Part shown: in pieces, positions 8,187 through 18,307 of the stretch
How the letters are laid out: the number at the start of each line of letters is the position of its first letter
Position numbering within the stretch: the stretch's first letter is position 1
Source: Chitinophaga pinensis
GTDB lineage: Bacteria > Bacteroidota > Bacteroidia > Chitinophagales > Chitinophagaceae
DNA length: 64,000 nt
Assembly (NCBI RefSeq): GCF_007896845.1
Contig: NZ_VOHS01000004.1
Span: 1 to 64,000, forward strand
Direction: 5' to 3'
Program-made: the position numbers and the translations under genes
Notes under the pieces: generated by a model
Databases searched by the model: none
What the model saw: only the letters and a program-made list of their open reading frames with translations
What the model was told of the DNA's origin: nothing

Positions 8187-9095
8187 TCAGATGATATAAC
8201 TGACGCCTTCCAGTGCCAGATCGGAATTAGGGAATACTTCCCGGCATTCTGCCTCAAATGGTGTCAGGTCTGTGTATTTCGAAGAGAAATGCCCTATAAT
8301 GAGCCGGTGTGCATTCGCTTTTAATGCCAGGGTGGCTGCCTCCACAGTTGTGCTGTGAAACCTTTCGGCCGCCCTTTCTGCCAGATTGTGCAGATAGGTC
8401 GTCTCATGGTAGACAAGGTCTGCATCTTTGGCGAAAGGGATCAGGTCCTCAGCGAAACGGGTATCTGCATAATACACATACTTCTTACCCGGAGGCGGCG
8501 CCAGCGTAACCCAGTCATTCTTGACGAGTAAACCATCTTTACGCTGATAATCAGCGCCTTGCTGTAATTTACTGAAATAAGCGGCTGGTATCTCATAAGC
8601 CTTGGCCTGATCCGGAATGATCTTACGCCTGCGTTTCTGCATTTCAAAGATAAATCCATAGCAGGGAATACGGTGTTGAGTGGGAAAGAAGCTGACCTTC
8701 AGATCTTTATCTTCGAGAATAACACCTTGATGCTCTTCCAGCAGCGGTACAAACTGTAACTCAAACTGCAGGATGGTACCTGAGCATTGCATCTGGAGCT
8801 GTAAAATAGCCTCGAGTTCCGGCGGACCAAACACCGTCAGGGGGTCCTGCCGTCCAAGCAGACTAAGGCTGTTAATAAGCCCGATAAGGCCGAAATAATG
8901 ATCTCCGTGAAGGTGGCTGATAAATACATATCTCAGGCGGCTCCTTCTGATCTTATAGCGCGCAAACTGTAATTGTGTGCCTTCTCCGCAATCCACCAGT
9001 ATCAGCTGATCATTACATGTCACTATCTGAGCCGTCGGATGTCTTTCTAACGTGGGAAGAGCTGAGTTATTACCTAAAATGGTGACTGCAAACAT
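8187..9095 (-). CDS. rnz: Ribonuclease Z (tRNase Z)
   Basis: A 302-residue metallo-beta-lactamase-fold endonuclease that trims the 3' trailer of tRNA precursors. The zinc motif SHLHGDHYFGL has His61, His63, Asp65 and His66. Other expected pieces are GNNSALPTLERHPTAQ at the N-terminus, VDCGEGTQLQFARY, the YADTRFAEDLIPFA segment, VYHETTYLHNLAERA, and HFSSKY near the end with the third-site histidine in LIIGHFSSKY. The length is that of the short bacterial form. Because the tRNA-Asp gene carries no encoded CCA, 3' processing by such an enzyme followed by CCA addition is expected. The STAS gene lies just upstream on the same strand (gap 104 bases). Confidence 0.96.
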   Translation of the reverse strand: MFAVTILGNNSALPTLERHPTAQIVTCNDQLILVDCGEGTQLQFARYKIRRSRLRYVFISHLHGDHYFGLIGLINSLSLLGRQDPLTVFGPPELEAILQLQMQCSGTILQFELQFVPLLEEHQGVILEDKDLKVSFFPTQHRIPCYGFIFEMQKRRRKIIPDQAKAYEIPAAYFSKLQQGADYQRKDGLLVKNDWVTLAPPPGKKYVYYADTRFAEDLIPFAKDADLVYHETTYLHNLAERAAERFHSTTVEAATLALKANAHRLIIGHFSSKYTDLTPFEAECREVFPNSDLALEGVSYII

Positions 9096-9199
9096 GAACG
9101 AAAAAAAATATTTACCAAAAATCCTTATTTATTCCGGAAAATGGAATTGAATTCCACATTCCGGAAAAATATGGCATCAATGTGAGTGCAGGGAAAAAA

Positions 9200-9574
9200 T
9201 CATTCCTCATCCTGCAATAATTCCCTTTCGAGATCTTCCATCATGACCATGTCAATGGCTTCAGACATCGTAGGGACGAGGTTATACGCCGTTTCATCGG
9301 CAATTTTAAGGTCATTTGTTAAAGTGCTGTTAAGGCCGGTTACAGCGCAGGACAGTCCGCTGTCATACTGCTGGTGATATACTGTTAAAATGGCTTTAAT
9401 CCCTTCCTCATCGGCTTTTTCCACTAAGGCCATGTCCAGTATAAGGTTACGTCCATCCAGACCTGGTAATTCTGATACCTCCCTGGTAAACCCGGCTGAC
9501 AAATTAGCATCCAGTTGCGTAATTTGAGGCTGTACGATCAGGATTTTTTCTTTGGTATCAATTTTGAATTCCAT
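9200..9574 (-). CDS. STAS domain protein, anti-sigma factor antagonist-like
   Basis: A 124-residue single-domain protein with the STAS fold signature: an N-terminal strand (ILIVQPQITQLDANL), then GRNLILDMALVEKADEEGIKAIL where family members carry the conserved Asp-Ser/Ala region, and SCAVTGLNSTLTNDLKIA. In typical antagonists (SpoIIAA) a serine follows the DxSx turn and is phosphorylated by an anti-sigma kinase. Here the matching segment reads VEKADEEGI, with no serine, so classical phospho-switching is doubtful. It probably forms a two-gene unit with rnz. The acidic tail EDLERELLQDEE is notable. The partner is unknown. Confidence 0.8.
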   Translation of the reverse strand: MEFKIDTKEKILIVQPQITQLDANLSAGFTREVSELPGLDGRNLILDMALVEKADEEGIKAILTVYHQQYDSGLSCAVTGLNSTLTNDLKIADETAYNLVPTMSEAIDMVMMEDLERELLQDEE

Positions 9575-9769
9575 AAGTAAGATTTTCTTTTATAAGTTAG
9601 TAAATAAGTAATCGGGAATCCTGCCAAATAACAGCCTTCTTTCTTACTTAACAGCCCTCAATTGTACACTTGTACTATTAAAGTGTTAGGGTAAAGGTAA
9701 ATCAAAATTATTTGCTAATATTGTATAAGCAAGTCCCCGTAAGGGTTTTAATAATTTAATATTCTCACA

Positions 9770-12304
9770 ATGGACCAGAATTTTTCACCGCAAGTAAAGG
9801 AGATCATTTCGTTTAGCAGAGAGGAAGCTTTACGCTTGGGAAATGATTTCATCGGCACAGAGCACCTGCTGCTAGGCATAATTCGAGAAGGGGAAGGGAC
9901 AGCTGTTAAAATTCTGCAGGCCTTAAATGTAGACCTTTATGAACTTCGTAAAGAGGTTGAGTTGGCCGTAAAAGATAAGACAGGAAAAAATATTGCCAAT
10001 ATCAACAGTCTACCGCTTACAAGGCAGGCAGAAAAGGTTATACGTGTTACCGTGCTCGAGGCAAAAGCCCTCAAAAGCCCAACCGTGGAAACCGAGCATT
10101 TAATGCTTTCAATCCTCAAGAATAAAGAAAACGTTTGTACACAAATCTTACAACAGTTTGACGTGGATTACGACACTTTTAAAAACGAACTGGGCTTCGT
10201 AAAATCAGCCGATCCCAAGGCAGAGTTTGATGATCCTGGAGAAGAGGAGTTTGAAGATGAGCGTAAGAGCTTTGCCTCCAAGGCCAAACAGACCAATACC
10301 AAGTCCAAAACCCCTGTGCTGGATAATTTCGGCAGGGATATTACCAAGCTGGCCGAGAGTGGCAGCTTAGACCCTATTGTTGGTCGCGAGCAGGAAATCG
10401 AGCGTGTATCGCAGATATTATCCCGCCGTAAAAAGAACAATCCGATCCTTATCGGGGAACCGGGTGTGGGTAAAACAGCTATCGTGGAAGGTCTCGCGCT
10501 GCGTATCGTACAGCGTAAGGTGTCCCGTGTACTGTTTGACAAACGCGTGGTAAGCCTTGATCTGGCGGCGCTGGTAGCAGGAACAAAATATCGCGGACAG
10601 TTCGAAGAAAGGATGAAAGCCATCATGAACGAACTGGAAAAGAACCGTGATGTGATCCTGTTCATCGACGAGATCCATACCATTGTTGGTGCAGGTGGTG
10701 CTTCAGGTTCCCTGGACGCTTCCAACATCTTCAAACCGGCTTTGGCTCGTGGAGAACTCCAGTGCATCGGTGCCTCTACTCTCGATGAGTACCGTATGTA
10801 CATCGAGAAAGATGGCGCGTTAGACCGTCGTTTCCAGAAAGTAATGGTAGAACCTCCAACCGTGGATGAAACTATTCAGATCCTGAATAACATCAAACCA
10901 CGTTACGAAGAATACCATAACGTAAGCTATTCTCAGGATGCGATCGAAGCGTGTGTTAAACTCAGCGACCGTTACATGACAGACCGTCTGTTACCTGATA
11001 AGGCGATCGACGTACTGGATGAAGTTGGCGCAAGAGTACACCTGAAAAATATCAATGTTCCGCAGAACATCCTCGACCTTGAAAAACAGATCGAAGATAT
11101 CAAGCAGGAAAAAAATAAAGTCGTAAAAAGCCAGCGTTTTGAAGAAGCTGCTGCATTACGCGATACTGAAAAGAAACTCGGAGAAGACCTGGAAAAGGCA
11201 AAGAACGTTTGGGAAGAAGAAGTGAAGCACAAACGTTATCCGATCGACGAAGAAGCTATCGCAGAAGTAGTAAGCATGATGACAGGTATCCCTGTTAAAC
11301 GCATGGTACAGGCTGAAACTGAAAAACTCCGCCGCATGGGTGAAGACCTGAAAGGCGCTGTGGTTGGTCAGGACGAAGCCATCTCAAAAGTTACAAAGGC
11401 GATCCAGCGTAACAGGGTAGGGTTGAAAGATCCTAAGAAACCAATCGGTACTTTCATCTTCCTTGGTCCTACCGGGGTTGGTAAAACCGAGCTGGCAAAA
11501 TCCCTCGCACGTTATATGTTCGACTCAGAAGATAGCCTCATCCGCATCGATATGAGTGAATATATGGAGAAATTCTCCGTAAGCCGTCTGATTGGTGCGC
11601 CTCCGGGATACGTTGGTTATGAAGAAGGTGGTCAGCTGACTGAAAAAGTTCGCCGTAAACCTTACTCTGTAATCCTCCTGGATGAAATCGAGAAAGCTCA
11701 CCCGGACATCTACAACATCCTGTTACAGGTGCTGGACGATGGTATCCTGACCGACGGTCTGGGTCGTAAGGTGGATTTCAAGAACACCCTCATCATCATG
11801 ACGTCTAACATCGGTGTACGTCAGCTGAAAGATTTCGGTGCAGGCGTTGGTTTCACTACCTCCGCAAAAGCAAGCAGCGAAGAAGACAATACAAAATCAG
11901 TAATTGAAAAAGCACTGAAACGTACCTTCTCTCCTGAGTTCCTGAACCGTATCGATGATGTTATCATATTCAACTCTCTGAGCAAAGAGCATATCTATAC
12001 CATCATAGATATCACTATGCAGAGTGTACTGAAACGTCTGCAGAACCTTGGCTTCAGCCTGGAACTGACAGAAGAAGCCAAAGGCTTCCTCGCAGAGAAA
12101 GGTTACGACCAACAGTTCGGCGCACGTCCGCTGCACAGAGCCATCCAGAAATATCTGGAAGATCCACTGGCAGAGGAAATCCTGAATATGAACATCCATA
12201 ACGGAGACGTCCTCATTGCAGATCTGGACAAGGAAAATCAGAAACTGATCTTCACTTTAAAGAACTCTCCAAAGAGTAACAAATCCGAAAAATCAGAGGC
12301 ATAA
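9770..12304 (+). CDS. clpC: ClpC-type ATP-dependent Clp protease ATP-binding subunit
   Basis: An 844-residue HSP100 unfoldase that feeds substrates to ClpP. Order of parts: the double Clp N-domain (1-145, with [17 protein letters not shown] and [11 protein letters not shown] repeats), a linker, AAA1 with Walker A GEPGVGKT (229-236) and Walker B LFIDEIHT, a middle UVR-like coiled segment ([18 protein letters not shown]) that marks ClpC rather than ClpA or full-length ClpB, AAA2 with [12 protein letters not shown] and [13 protein letters not shown], and the C-terminal D2-small domain. A tripeptide VGF near GAGVGFTT could serve as the ClpP-docking loop. The ATG at 9770 and the terminator after the stop suggest a single-gene unit. 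Confidence 0.96.
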   Translation: MDQNFSPQVKEIISFSREEALRLGNDFIGTEHLLLGIIREGEGTAVKILQALNVDLYELRKEVELAVKDKTGKNIANINSLPLTRQAEKVIRVTVLEAKALKSPTVETEHLMLSILKNKENVCTQILQQFDVDYDTFKNELGFVKSADPKAEFDDPGEEEFEDERKSFASKAKQTNTKSKTPVLDNFGRDITKLAESGSLDPIVGREQEIERVSQILSRRKKNNPILIGEPGVGKTAIVEGLALRIVQRKVSRVLFDKRVVSLDLAALVAGTKYRGQFEERMKAIMNELEKNRDVILFIDEIHTIVGAGGASGSLDASNIFKPALARGELQCIGASTLDEYRMYIEKDGALDRRFQKVMVEPPTVDETIQILNNIKPRYEEYHNVSYSQDAIEACVKLSDRYMTDRLLPDKAIDVLDEVGARVHLKNINVPQNILDLEKQIEDIKQEKNKVVKSQRFEEAAALRDTEKKLGEDLEKAKNVWEEEVKHKRYPIDEEAIAEVVSMMTGIPVKRMVQAETEKLRRMGEDLKGAVVGQDEAISKVTKAIQRNRVGLKDPKKPIGTFIFLGPTGVGKTELAKSLARYMFDSEDSLIRIDMSEYMEKFSVSRLIGAPPGYVGYEEGGQLTEKVRRKPYSVILLDEIEKAHPDIYNILLQVLDDGILTDGLGRKVDFKNTLIIMTSNIGVRQLKDFGAGVGFTTSAKASSEEDNTKSVIEKALKRTFSPEFLNRIDDVIIFNSLSKEHIYTIIDITMQSVLKRLQNLGFSLELTEEAKGFLAEKGYDQQFGARPLHRAIQKYLEDPLAEEILNMNIHNGDVLIADLDKENQKLIFTLKNSPKSNKSEKSEA

Positions 12305-12337
12305 TAAGCCATAGTTGATAGAAATGTTTTGATAAAG

Positions 12338-12366
12338 ATCCCGGGCGTAAGTCCGGGATTTTTTTG
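12338..12366 (+). terminator. Intrinsic terminator after clpC
   Basis: Arms atcccgg (12338-12344) and ccgggat (12353-12359), followed by a run of seven T. Confidence 0.92.
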
Positions 12367-12390
12367 TTTATACCTGAAGATACCTGTATA

Positions 12391-12760
12391 GATAAGTAGT
12401 AGAAATATAGGTAGCTGGAATGCAGACAGTAGAAGACAGATAATTAAAAGATGACAGTTGTATAAGCAGAAGTATAGATAGATAGATAAGTAGAAGAAAT
12501 ATAGTTAGCTAAAATGTAAATAGTAGAAGAGAATAAGAAAAGATAGACAGCTGGATAAGCAGAAATGTAGGATAGGTAAGTAGAAGAAATATAGCAAGCT
12601 ATAATGAAGAAAATAGAAGACGAATAGGGTAAAATATAGACAGCCGAATAGACAGGGTAGTAGATAGCCAGGTAGAAGAAATATCGGTAACTGGAATGCA
12701 GATAATAGAAAACAGATTAGGCACCAGTAGACAGTAGAAAGATAGAGATAAACAAATAAC
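12391..12760. repeat. Degenerate tandem repeat, about 92-bp unit, four copies
   Basis: A block centred on gataagtagaagaaatata, followed about 10 bases later by agctggaatgcaga and then agtagaaga, recurs with starts near 12391, 12485, 12575 and 12666, a period of 91-94 bases. Copies have diverged by substitutions and small indels. Purine-rich on the plus strand throughout. No protein reading is maintained. Confidence 0.8.
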
Positions 12761-13597
12761 CGAATGGCAGAAAAGAAGATAGGCAACAGTATTAACATAC
12801 GACTATTCCCTAAGCATCAGACACTAGCAGCGGAGGGGTTGAGGTGGAGACAAAGGGCCTTAGCCCTTTGAGATCCTGACCGCCTGACAACGTATAATCC
12901 ACCTCCCATCGCCCAACACGCCCCCCGCCGCCCCATAGCATCCCTCGAAAAAGGGCATCAGCCCGGCGTCCCACCTCAAACCGCAGCCAGCCATCCCCGA
13001 TAAGAGACTTAATCAACATCAACTAACACTTAAACCCCGCAGCCCGCCCGCCAAAATCAGCTATCTTAACCAGCAAGCCAAACCCACCATTACACTCATA
13101 TAAGTATATGATACAACAATGATTACCTGACACTTGCATTAAATATAACATGAATGTGTTACCTCACTGCTATATCCCTGAATTCCGGGATATGGTAATC
13201 AGTGCTCCTCATATATTTGAAAAATAAACAAATGATAACCAACCCTATATAAAACTCAATTGTAAGTCAAAATCATACGTTCATGTCATAACACGAATGT
13301 TAATAATATTAGATATTTGCACTATACAATACTGCTAAGGTTGTTTCACTTAGCATCTGCATAAATCGTTTCGTAAACAGACATGTGAACAATAAGCACA
13401 TCCACATTTTTTTAACCTGACATTTTTACTGAAAGACTGAAGTGCCTGGCAAACGCGGGTGATCAGACTGTGTAGTTTATTCAAATTAAACTATCAGCCT
13501 GTAAATGTGCATGATTTACTCATGTTGGGTTTAGTTTGCAATTACATCACAACAATTATTTAATAGCATAATCATAAAATCTATCTATCCCTATACT

Positions 13598-15304
13598 ATG
13601 AAATCAGTTATACGCAACACTTCCCGTACACTCGTTCTGGCTGGTGGCATCACGCTGGCAGCTACTGCCGCCAACGCTCAGATGAAGATTGGTGACAACC
13701 CTTCCCAGATCACTAAATCAGCTATTCTCGAGCTGAATAGTACCAAGCAGGGTCTCTTGCTGCCAAGAGTGCCAAACTTTACAGCTATCGACGCCGCCAT
13801 CGGAACTGATGTCGTAGATGGAATGGTTGTATACCTGGCAAGTGGTAGTGCTACCACCGAAGGTATCTATATGAGAAAAGCAGGTGCCTGGGTGAAGATA
13901 GCAAGTACTGCAGATGCACTGGCTAACTGGAGCCTGAAAGGTAATGCAGGTACCACTGCAACGGACTACATCGGTACTTCTGATGCACAGCCACTGTCCA
14001 TCCGTACGAATGGCGTAGAAGCAATCGGCGTACAGGCTGACAGACAGGTGAAACTCTCTGCAGTTAATGCAGACAACACCACTTTAGAAGTGATTATGTT
14101 GAGCGCTGCCGGTATCGTAGCTAAAAGAACATTACCGCAGACCGCCTTCAACACCCTGTTCAACAACATCAAAACTACCGCTGATTCTGCAAACGCAGCA
14201 TTCAACGTGACTGAAAATGTGGCAACTGGTGAAGTTACTGTAAATGCACCGATCCTGGCGCCATCTACTACTGCTACCTACGGTTTCCTGAAAAAATCTG
14301 ATTGGGATAAATTGCAGGCTCTGTCCAGCGGCAGCAATATGACCATCGCTGACTTTATCACTACTGTGGCTGCTGCTGAAGTAAATAGAGGTGGCCGTAT
14401 CACTTATGATGCAGCGACTGCCAGCTATAAACTGGAACTCGTTGCTGCCGGCGCTGCACAAGCAGGTATCGTAACCACTGGTGCACAAACTTTTGGTGGT
14501 GATAAGACCTTCAACGGTGCAACTACCGTAGCTAATACTCTGGATGTAAGCGGAGCTGCTACACTGGGTAATAACCTGTCTGTAGCTGGTACTTCCACAC
14601 TGACTGGTGCTACCACAGTAGGCGGTACACTCGGTGTAACCGGTGCTACCAACTTAGGTAACAACCTTACTGTAACTGGTGGAACTACCCTGAACACACT
14701 GGCGGTAACCAACGGAACAACCCTCAATGGTACTTTAAACCTGACTACAGTTGCAAACGCGGCCACTGCCACATCTTATGATGTGTTGGTACGTGAAGGT
14801 AGCACAGTGACCAAAAGACCTTTTGATCTCGACGCTATCGCAAAAGCAATCCGTACAATCAATGCAGGTACCGGTGCAACTGATAACGTGAACGTGAATT
14901 TCAAAACTGATAGCGTAGGTACAAACTTCGATATTCAGGCAACTGCAAACGATGTATCATTCAATCTGCCTAACGCAAGCGCAGTAGACGCTTCTCATAC
15001 TGCTGCTCAACGAGGTGTGGTGTCAACTGGTAACCAGAGCTTCGCGGGTAACAAAAGCTTCGCTGCCGGCGTAGCCGTAGGTACCAACGCTCCGGCCAAT
15101 TCAACACTGCAGGTGAATGGTTCGGTGCAGATGAGAATCTACAGAACAACTGCATCTTATACAATCAACGATACCGATAACACAGTACTGGCTGACGCAA
15201 CAAGTGGTTCTCTGACCATCACACTGCCTGCGCCTTCTGTTGCTATCGCTGGTCGTATCTATACTATCAAGAAGATCGTACAGGAGATATCAACAACTCC
15301 GTAA
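13598..15304 (+). CDS. Secreted tail-fibre-like repetitive protein (reading frame breaks near its end)
   Basis: 568 residues as read. A signal peptide (about 1-28, ending TAANAQ) is followed by QMKIGDNPSQITKSAILEL and then NSTKQGLLLPRV, a mature N-terminal motif shared with the next gene. The middle (about 305-395) is a run of short Thr/Gly/Asn-rich units such as LDVSGAATLGNNLSVAG and TLTGATTVGGTLGVTGAT, like trimeric phage tail-fibre and beta-helix proteins. A second repeated module, GIVTTGAQTFGGDKTFNG, recurs later as GVVSTGNQSFAGNKSFAAG. The protein should be exported and form a stiff fibre or surface layer. The current stop at 15302-15304 follows a frame break: the natural C-terminus lies in the next frame and ends at 15420. 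No T9SS sorting domain is seen. The function is unknown. Confidence 0.75.
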   Translation: MKSVIRNTSRTLVLAGGITLAATAANAQMKIGDNPSQITKSAILELNSTKQGLLLPRVPNFTAIDAAIGTDVVDGMVVYLASGSATTEGIYMRKAGAWVKIASTADALANWSLKGNAGTTATDYIGTSDAQPLSIRTNGVEAIGVQADRQVKLSAVNADNTTLEVIMLSAAGIVAKRTLPQTAFNTLFNNIKTTADSANAAFNVTENVATGEVTVNAPILAPSTTATYGFLKKSDWDKLQALSSGSNMTIADFITTVAAAEVNRGGRITYDAATASYKLELVAAGAAQAGIVTTGAQTFGGDKTFNGATTVANTLDVSGAATLGNNLSVAGTSTLTGATTVGGTLGVTGATNLGNNLTVTGGTTLNTLAVTNGTTLNGTLNLTTVANAATATSYDVLVREGSTVTKRPFDLDAIAKAIRTINAGTGATDNVNVNFKTDSVGTNFDIQATANDVSFNLPNASAVDASHTAAQRGVVSTGNQSFAGNKSFAAGVAVGTNAPANSTLQVNGSVQMRIYRTTASYTINDTDNTVLADATSGSLTITLPAPSVAIAGRIYTIKKIVQEISTTP

Positions 15305-15420
15305 AGATCCAGCCAGCTGCAGGTACCATCGAAGGTGGTGCTGATTATATGATCTACAACGACTGGACTTTCGTTACAGTACAGACTGATGGTGTTAACT
15401 GGTACATCATCAGGAAATAA
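15283..15420 (+). pseudogene. Detached C-terminal tail of the 13.6-kb secreted protein
   Basis: In the neighbouring frame the sequence continues as GDINNSVKIQPAAGTIEGG and then YNDWTFVTVQTDGVNWYII, to a TAA at 15418-15420. This is a normal fibre-protein ending: it describes the same TIKKIV to VKIQPA strand pattern expected after GRIYTIKKIV. Adding one G to the GG at 15283-15284 restores a single frame of about 607 codons. Either one base is missing from the assembly or the gene is naturally shortened. Confidence 0.75.
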
Positions 15421-15434
15421 TAAGAATCTTATTT

Positions 15435-15463
15435 AACAGGAGTAGCCTCGTGCTGCTCCTGTT
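15435..15463 (+). terminator. Hairpin between the first and second secreted-protein genes
   Basis: A 12-bp stem (15435-15446 with 15452-15463; aacaggag/ctcctgtt at the base, one G-T pair) and a 5-base loop. There is no strong T-run after it, so it may be a leaky terminator or an mRNA-stabilising structure rather than a full stop. Confidence 0.55.
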
Positions 15464-15508
15464 ACTCATTATTACGCTGTATTTCCAGTAACCTACCTAT
15501 AAAGACCT

Positions 15509-18265
15509 ATGAAAATATTGAATTGTCGCGGCGGAATCCTGAGCTTATGTGCATTTTTATTGCCTGTACTTGCACATGCGCAACAGTTAAAACTGGGATC
15601 CGCTCCTACAGTGATCGAGAAATCTGCATTGTTAGACCTGAACAGTGATAAACAGGGCTTGTTATTACCCCGTGTAAGTGATTACAGCGTTGCCCCATTG
15701 AACGCTGCTCCAGATGGTATGATCATTTACTATGTTCCTGATAAGATGCTCTATATCAGGAAAAATGGTATCTGGAGAAAACTGATCGACGAAACCACAA
15801 CTACCACTGGTATTACATCCGTAAATGGACAAACTGGTCCTGCTGTTACCTTAACCACCAACAATATTACTGAGTCTGTCAACCTGTATTACACCGATGC
15901 AAGAGCAAGGGCTGCATTCAGCGCCGGCACGGGTATCGGTATCGCCGCAGGTGGCGTGATCTCCGCTTTAAATACAACCGCACTCTGGAATGCTTCTCAG
16001 CTACAGGGACGAAACATTTCTACTACTGCTCCTGCTAATAACTATGTCCTGACATGGGACAATGCCACCAGCACATGGATGCCTAAAGCGCCTGCAGTTG
16101 GTGGATCTGGTACTGTGACTTCCGTAGGCTTATCACTGCCTTCTATCTTCACAGTAACGAATAGCCCGGTCACTACCTCGGGTACCTTAACAGCGACATT
16201 TAATAACCAGAACCAAAGACTGTTTTTTGCTTCTCCGGTATGGTCAAATGGTGCACCGTCTTTCAGAGCACTGGACGCAAATGATATTCCTAATATAGAT
16301 GCAGGTAAGATCACCAGCGGTGTATTACCTGTCGCACAAGGTGGTACCGGTATCAACTACCTCGGTTCTGCAAAAGATGTGATGAGAGTAAAGGCAGATG
16401 GAAGTGGTATTGAATGGTCGAATGATTATGTAGCACTGACTTCTACACCTAACTTCAATGGAGATGTGACTGCTACCGGTAACTTCTATTCTGTAAATAC
16501 TTCCCTCGTGAATGTGGGTACCGCCGGCACCTATACGAAAGTAACTACTGATGCAAAAGGTAGGGTAACTAATGGTACCACATTGCAGGATAGCGATATT
16601 CCCGGTCTTGATGCCAGTAAGATCATCAATGGCGTATTTCCTATCGCAAGGGGTGGTCTGGGATTGAATTATTTCGGTTCTGCCGGACAATCTATCCGCG
16701 TGAACAGTGGTGGTAACGGCTTCGAATATTATACTCCTTCCGCTTCTTCTACTACCATCACTTTAACGGGTGATGCAACAGGTAGCGGTACAACCAGTAT
16801 CCCGGTTACACTCGCCAACAGTGGTGTAACCGCCGGTACTTATACAAAAGTAACCGTTGATGCAAAAGGTCGCGTTACTACTGGTGCCGCCCTTGCCGCC
16901 GGTGATATTCCTGCGGGTTCAGCGAATTATATCCAGAACATCAGTTCCGGCACACAAACCGCTAACTATGCGATCAGTGGTAATGGTAGCCTGGGTGGAA
17001 ACTTCACCCTGTCATCTATGACAGCAGGCTCCGTATTGTTTGCAGGTACGGGTGGTCTCGTCTCTCAGAAGAACGCCAACTTCTTCTGGGATAATAGTAA
17101 CAACCGTCTCGGCGTAGGTGTCAATGCACCCGGTAATACACTGGATGTAGGGGGTACCGTAGCTGGTACCGGTGTTTCCGGTCTGCGTCTGAGAGCTTTA
17201 AATAGTGCTACCGTTCAACCTTATAACAGTAAGGTATTATCGATCAATAACAACGGCGATGTGATCGTGACACAGAATGCTGCCGCAAGTAACTGGTTGA
17301 TCACCGGTAATAGTGGGGTAGATGCAAATAACCAGTTCCTCGGTACAACTGATGATAATAAAATGGTGATCAGATCCAACAATACACCATTGCTGGAATT
17401 TGGCCGCAGACAAACATTAGGATTGACAGAAGGCTATACAGACTATACGGATAACGATGAGATGGTGACCCACCTGCGTTCTGCATTGCAATTCGCAGTA
17501 CCTGCATCCGTGAATTTTTATAAGCCTAAGATGTGGACAAATACAGATGGTAATTTCCGTATGAAAGGTTGCTCCGCCGGTACCGACTATTTTGAGTTTG
17601 GTGCTACTGGTACCAACAACGCTGGTGGTTTCGAATTTATCATTGGTGATGATGGTGATGAACCGATCGTTTTCAAAAGCTATAATTATACAGGACCAAC
17701 GTTCACCGAAATCATGAGAATGCAGAACCTGAACGTGGGGATCGGCCTTGGTGGTGCCACACCTGCAAAGCGTTTACACGTCAATGCAAACAATGATGCG
17801 ATTCGTATCACTAACCTTTCCTCAGGTACTGGTGCTGCATTGGTAGTGGCGAGCAATGGAGATGTGACAAAAGCGACGTCTATTGATAACACGCCAATAG
17901 GCGATAACACGGCTGCCAGTGGCACATTTACGACGCTTTCTGTTGGAACAGCTGCTTTAAACCTGAGTAACAACAACAATAACAACATTAACATCGGCAA
18001 TAACTCCTTTTACAGAATTACTGGTCCGAATAACAACTTTACAATAACCAGTATAGCGGGAGGCTCTGATGGTCGTATGATTACCTTGTACAACGCGACC
18101 GGTCAGAATATGACAATCTCTAACGAAAATACCGGAGGAGGAATTACTGCAGCTAACAGGATATTGACTAACAGCACCAATATCACTACCACCGGTCAGG
18201 GTTCCGTTACACTGATCTATTCCGGTAGTGACAACAGATGGATTGTTACAGCCTTTGTTCCATAA
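15509..18265 (+). CDS. Large secreted protein with phage-tail-fibre-like modules
   Basis: 918 residues. A signal peptide (1-24, ending AHAQ) precedes QQLKLGSAPTVIEKSALLDL and NSDKQGLLLPRV, paralogous to the mature start of the previous protein. Then come modules well known from tail fibres: ITSVNGQTGPAVTLTTNNI, NLYYTDARARAAFSAGTGI, GTVTSVGLSLPSIFTVTNSP, two GTYTKVT-DAKGRVT units, and IDAGKITSGVLPVAQGGTG echoed by DASKIINGVFPIARGGLG. The C-terminal third has a NNRLGVGVNAPGNTLDVGG adhesin-like segment and ends with a beta module (DGRMITLYNATGQNMTISN). No enzymatic motif or T9SS sorting domain is seen. It most likely forms or decorates an extracellular fibre. Whether this is derived from phage or is an ordinary Bacteroidota surface protein cannot be settled here. 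Confidence 0.78.
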   Translation: MKILNCRGGILSLCAFLLPVLAHAQQLKLGSAPTVIEKSALLDLNSDKQGLLLPRVSDYSVAPLNAAPDGMIIYYVPDKMLYIRKNGIWRKLIDETTTTTGITSVNGQTGPAVTLTTNNITESVNLYYTDARARAAFSAGTGIGIAAGGVISALNTTALWNASQLQGRNISTTAPANNYVLTWDNATSTWMPKAPAVGGSGTVTSVGLSLPSIFTVTNSPVTTSGTLTATFNNQNQRLFFASPVWSNGAPSFRALDANDIPNIDAGKITSGVLPVAQGGTGINYLGSAKDVMRVKADGSGIEWSNDYVALTSTPNFNGDVTATGNFYSVNTSLVNVGTAGTYTKVTTDAKGRVTNGTTLQDSDIPGLDASKIINGVFPIARGGLGLNYFGSAGQSIRVNSGGNGFEYYTPSASSTTITLTGDATGSGTTSIPVTLANSGVTAGTYTKVTVDAKGRVTTGAALAAGDIPAGSANYIQNISSGTQTANYAISGNGSLGGNFTLSSMTAGSVLFAGTGGLVSQKNANFFWDNSNNRLGVGVNAPGNTLDVGGTVAGTGVSGLRLRALNSATVQPYNSKVLSINNNGDVIVTQNAAASNWLITGNSGVDANNQFLGTTDDNKMVIRSNNTPLLEFGRRQTLGLTEGYTDYTDNDEMVTHLRSALQFAVPASVNFYKPKMWTNTDGNFRMKGCSAGTDYFEFGATGTNNAGGFEFIIGDDGDEPIVFKSYNYTGPTFTEIMRMQNLNVGIGLGGATPAKRLHVNANNDAIRITNLSSGTGAALVVASNGDVTKATSIDNTPIGDNTAASGTFTTLSVGTAALNLSNNNNNNINIGNNSFYRITGPNNNFTITSIAGGSDGRMITLYNATGQNMTISNENTGGGITAANRILTNSTNITTTGQGSVTLIYSGSDNRWIVTAFVP

Positions 18266-18307
18266 CAATTAAAACCACAGGAAGCGATACTAAAGCATAA
18301 TACCTGC

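Larger units (their letters stand above)
12305..13597. other. 1.3-kb non-coding tract between clpC and the secreted-protein genes
   Basis: After the clpC terminator comes the degenerate tandem repeat described separately. 12820-13015 is distinctly G/C-rich and carries a 7-bp hairpin aaagggc-ctta-gcccttt near 12851-12868. 13172-13193 is a 7-bp inverted repeat (atatccc/gggatat), with outer ttacc/ggtaa pairing at 13159-13163 and 13194-13198. The rest to 13597 is A/T-rich and would hold the control region of the 13.6-kb gene. Open frames here (70 and 97 codons, minus strand) are low-complexity and not believed. Confidence 0.6.

Noticed and set aside
7391..8257. 288-codon minus-strand ORF over dapA
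   Set aside because: It is the antisense shadow of a well-supported gene, with His/Cys-rich, non-protein-like composition.
12505..12798. 97-codon minus-strand ORF
   Set aside because: Low-complexity Leu/Phe/Tyr reading of the purine-rich tandem repeat.
12810..13022. 70-codon minus-strand ORF in the G/C-rich part of the gap
   Set aside because: No start context, no recognisable fold, and overlaps hairpins.
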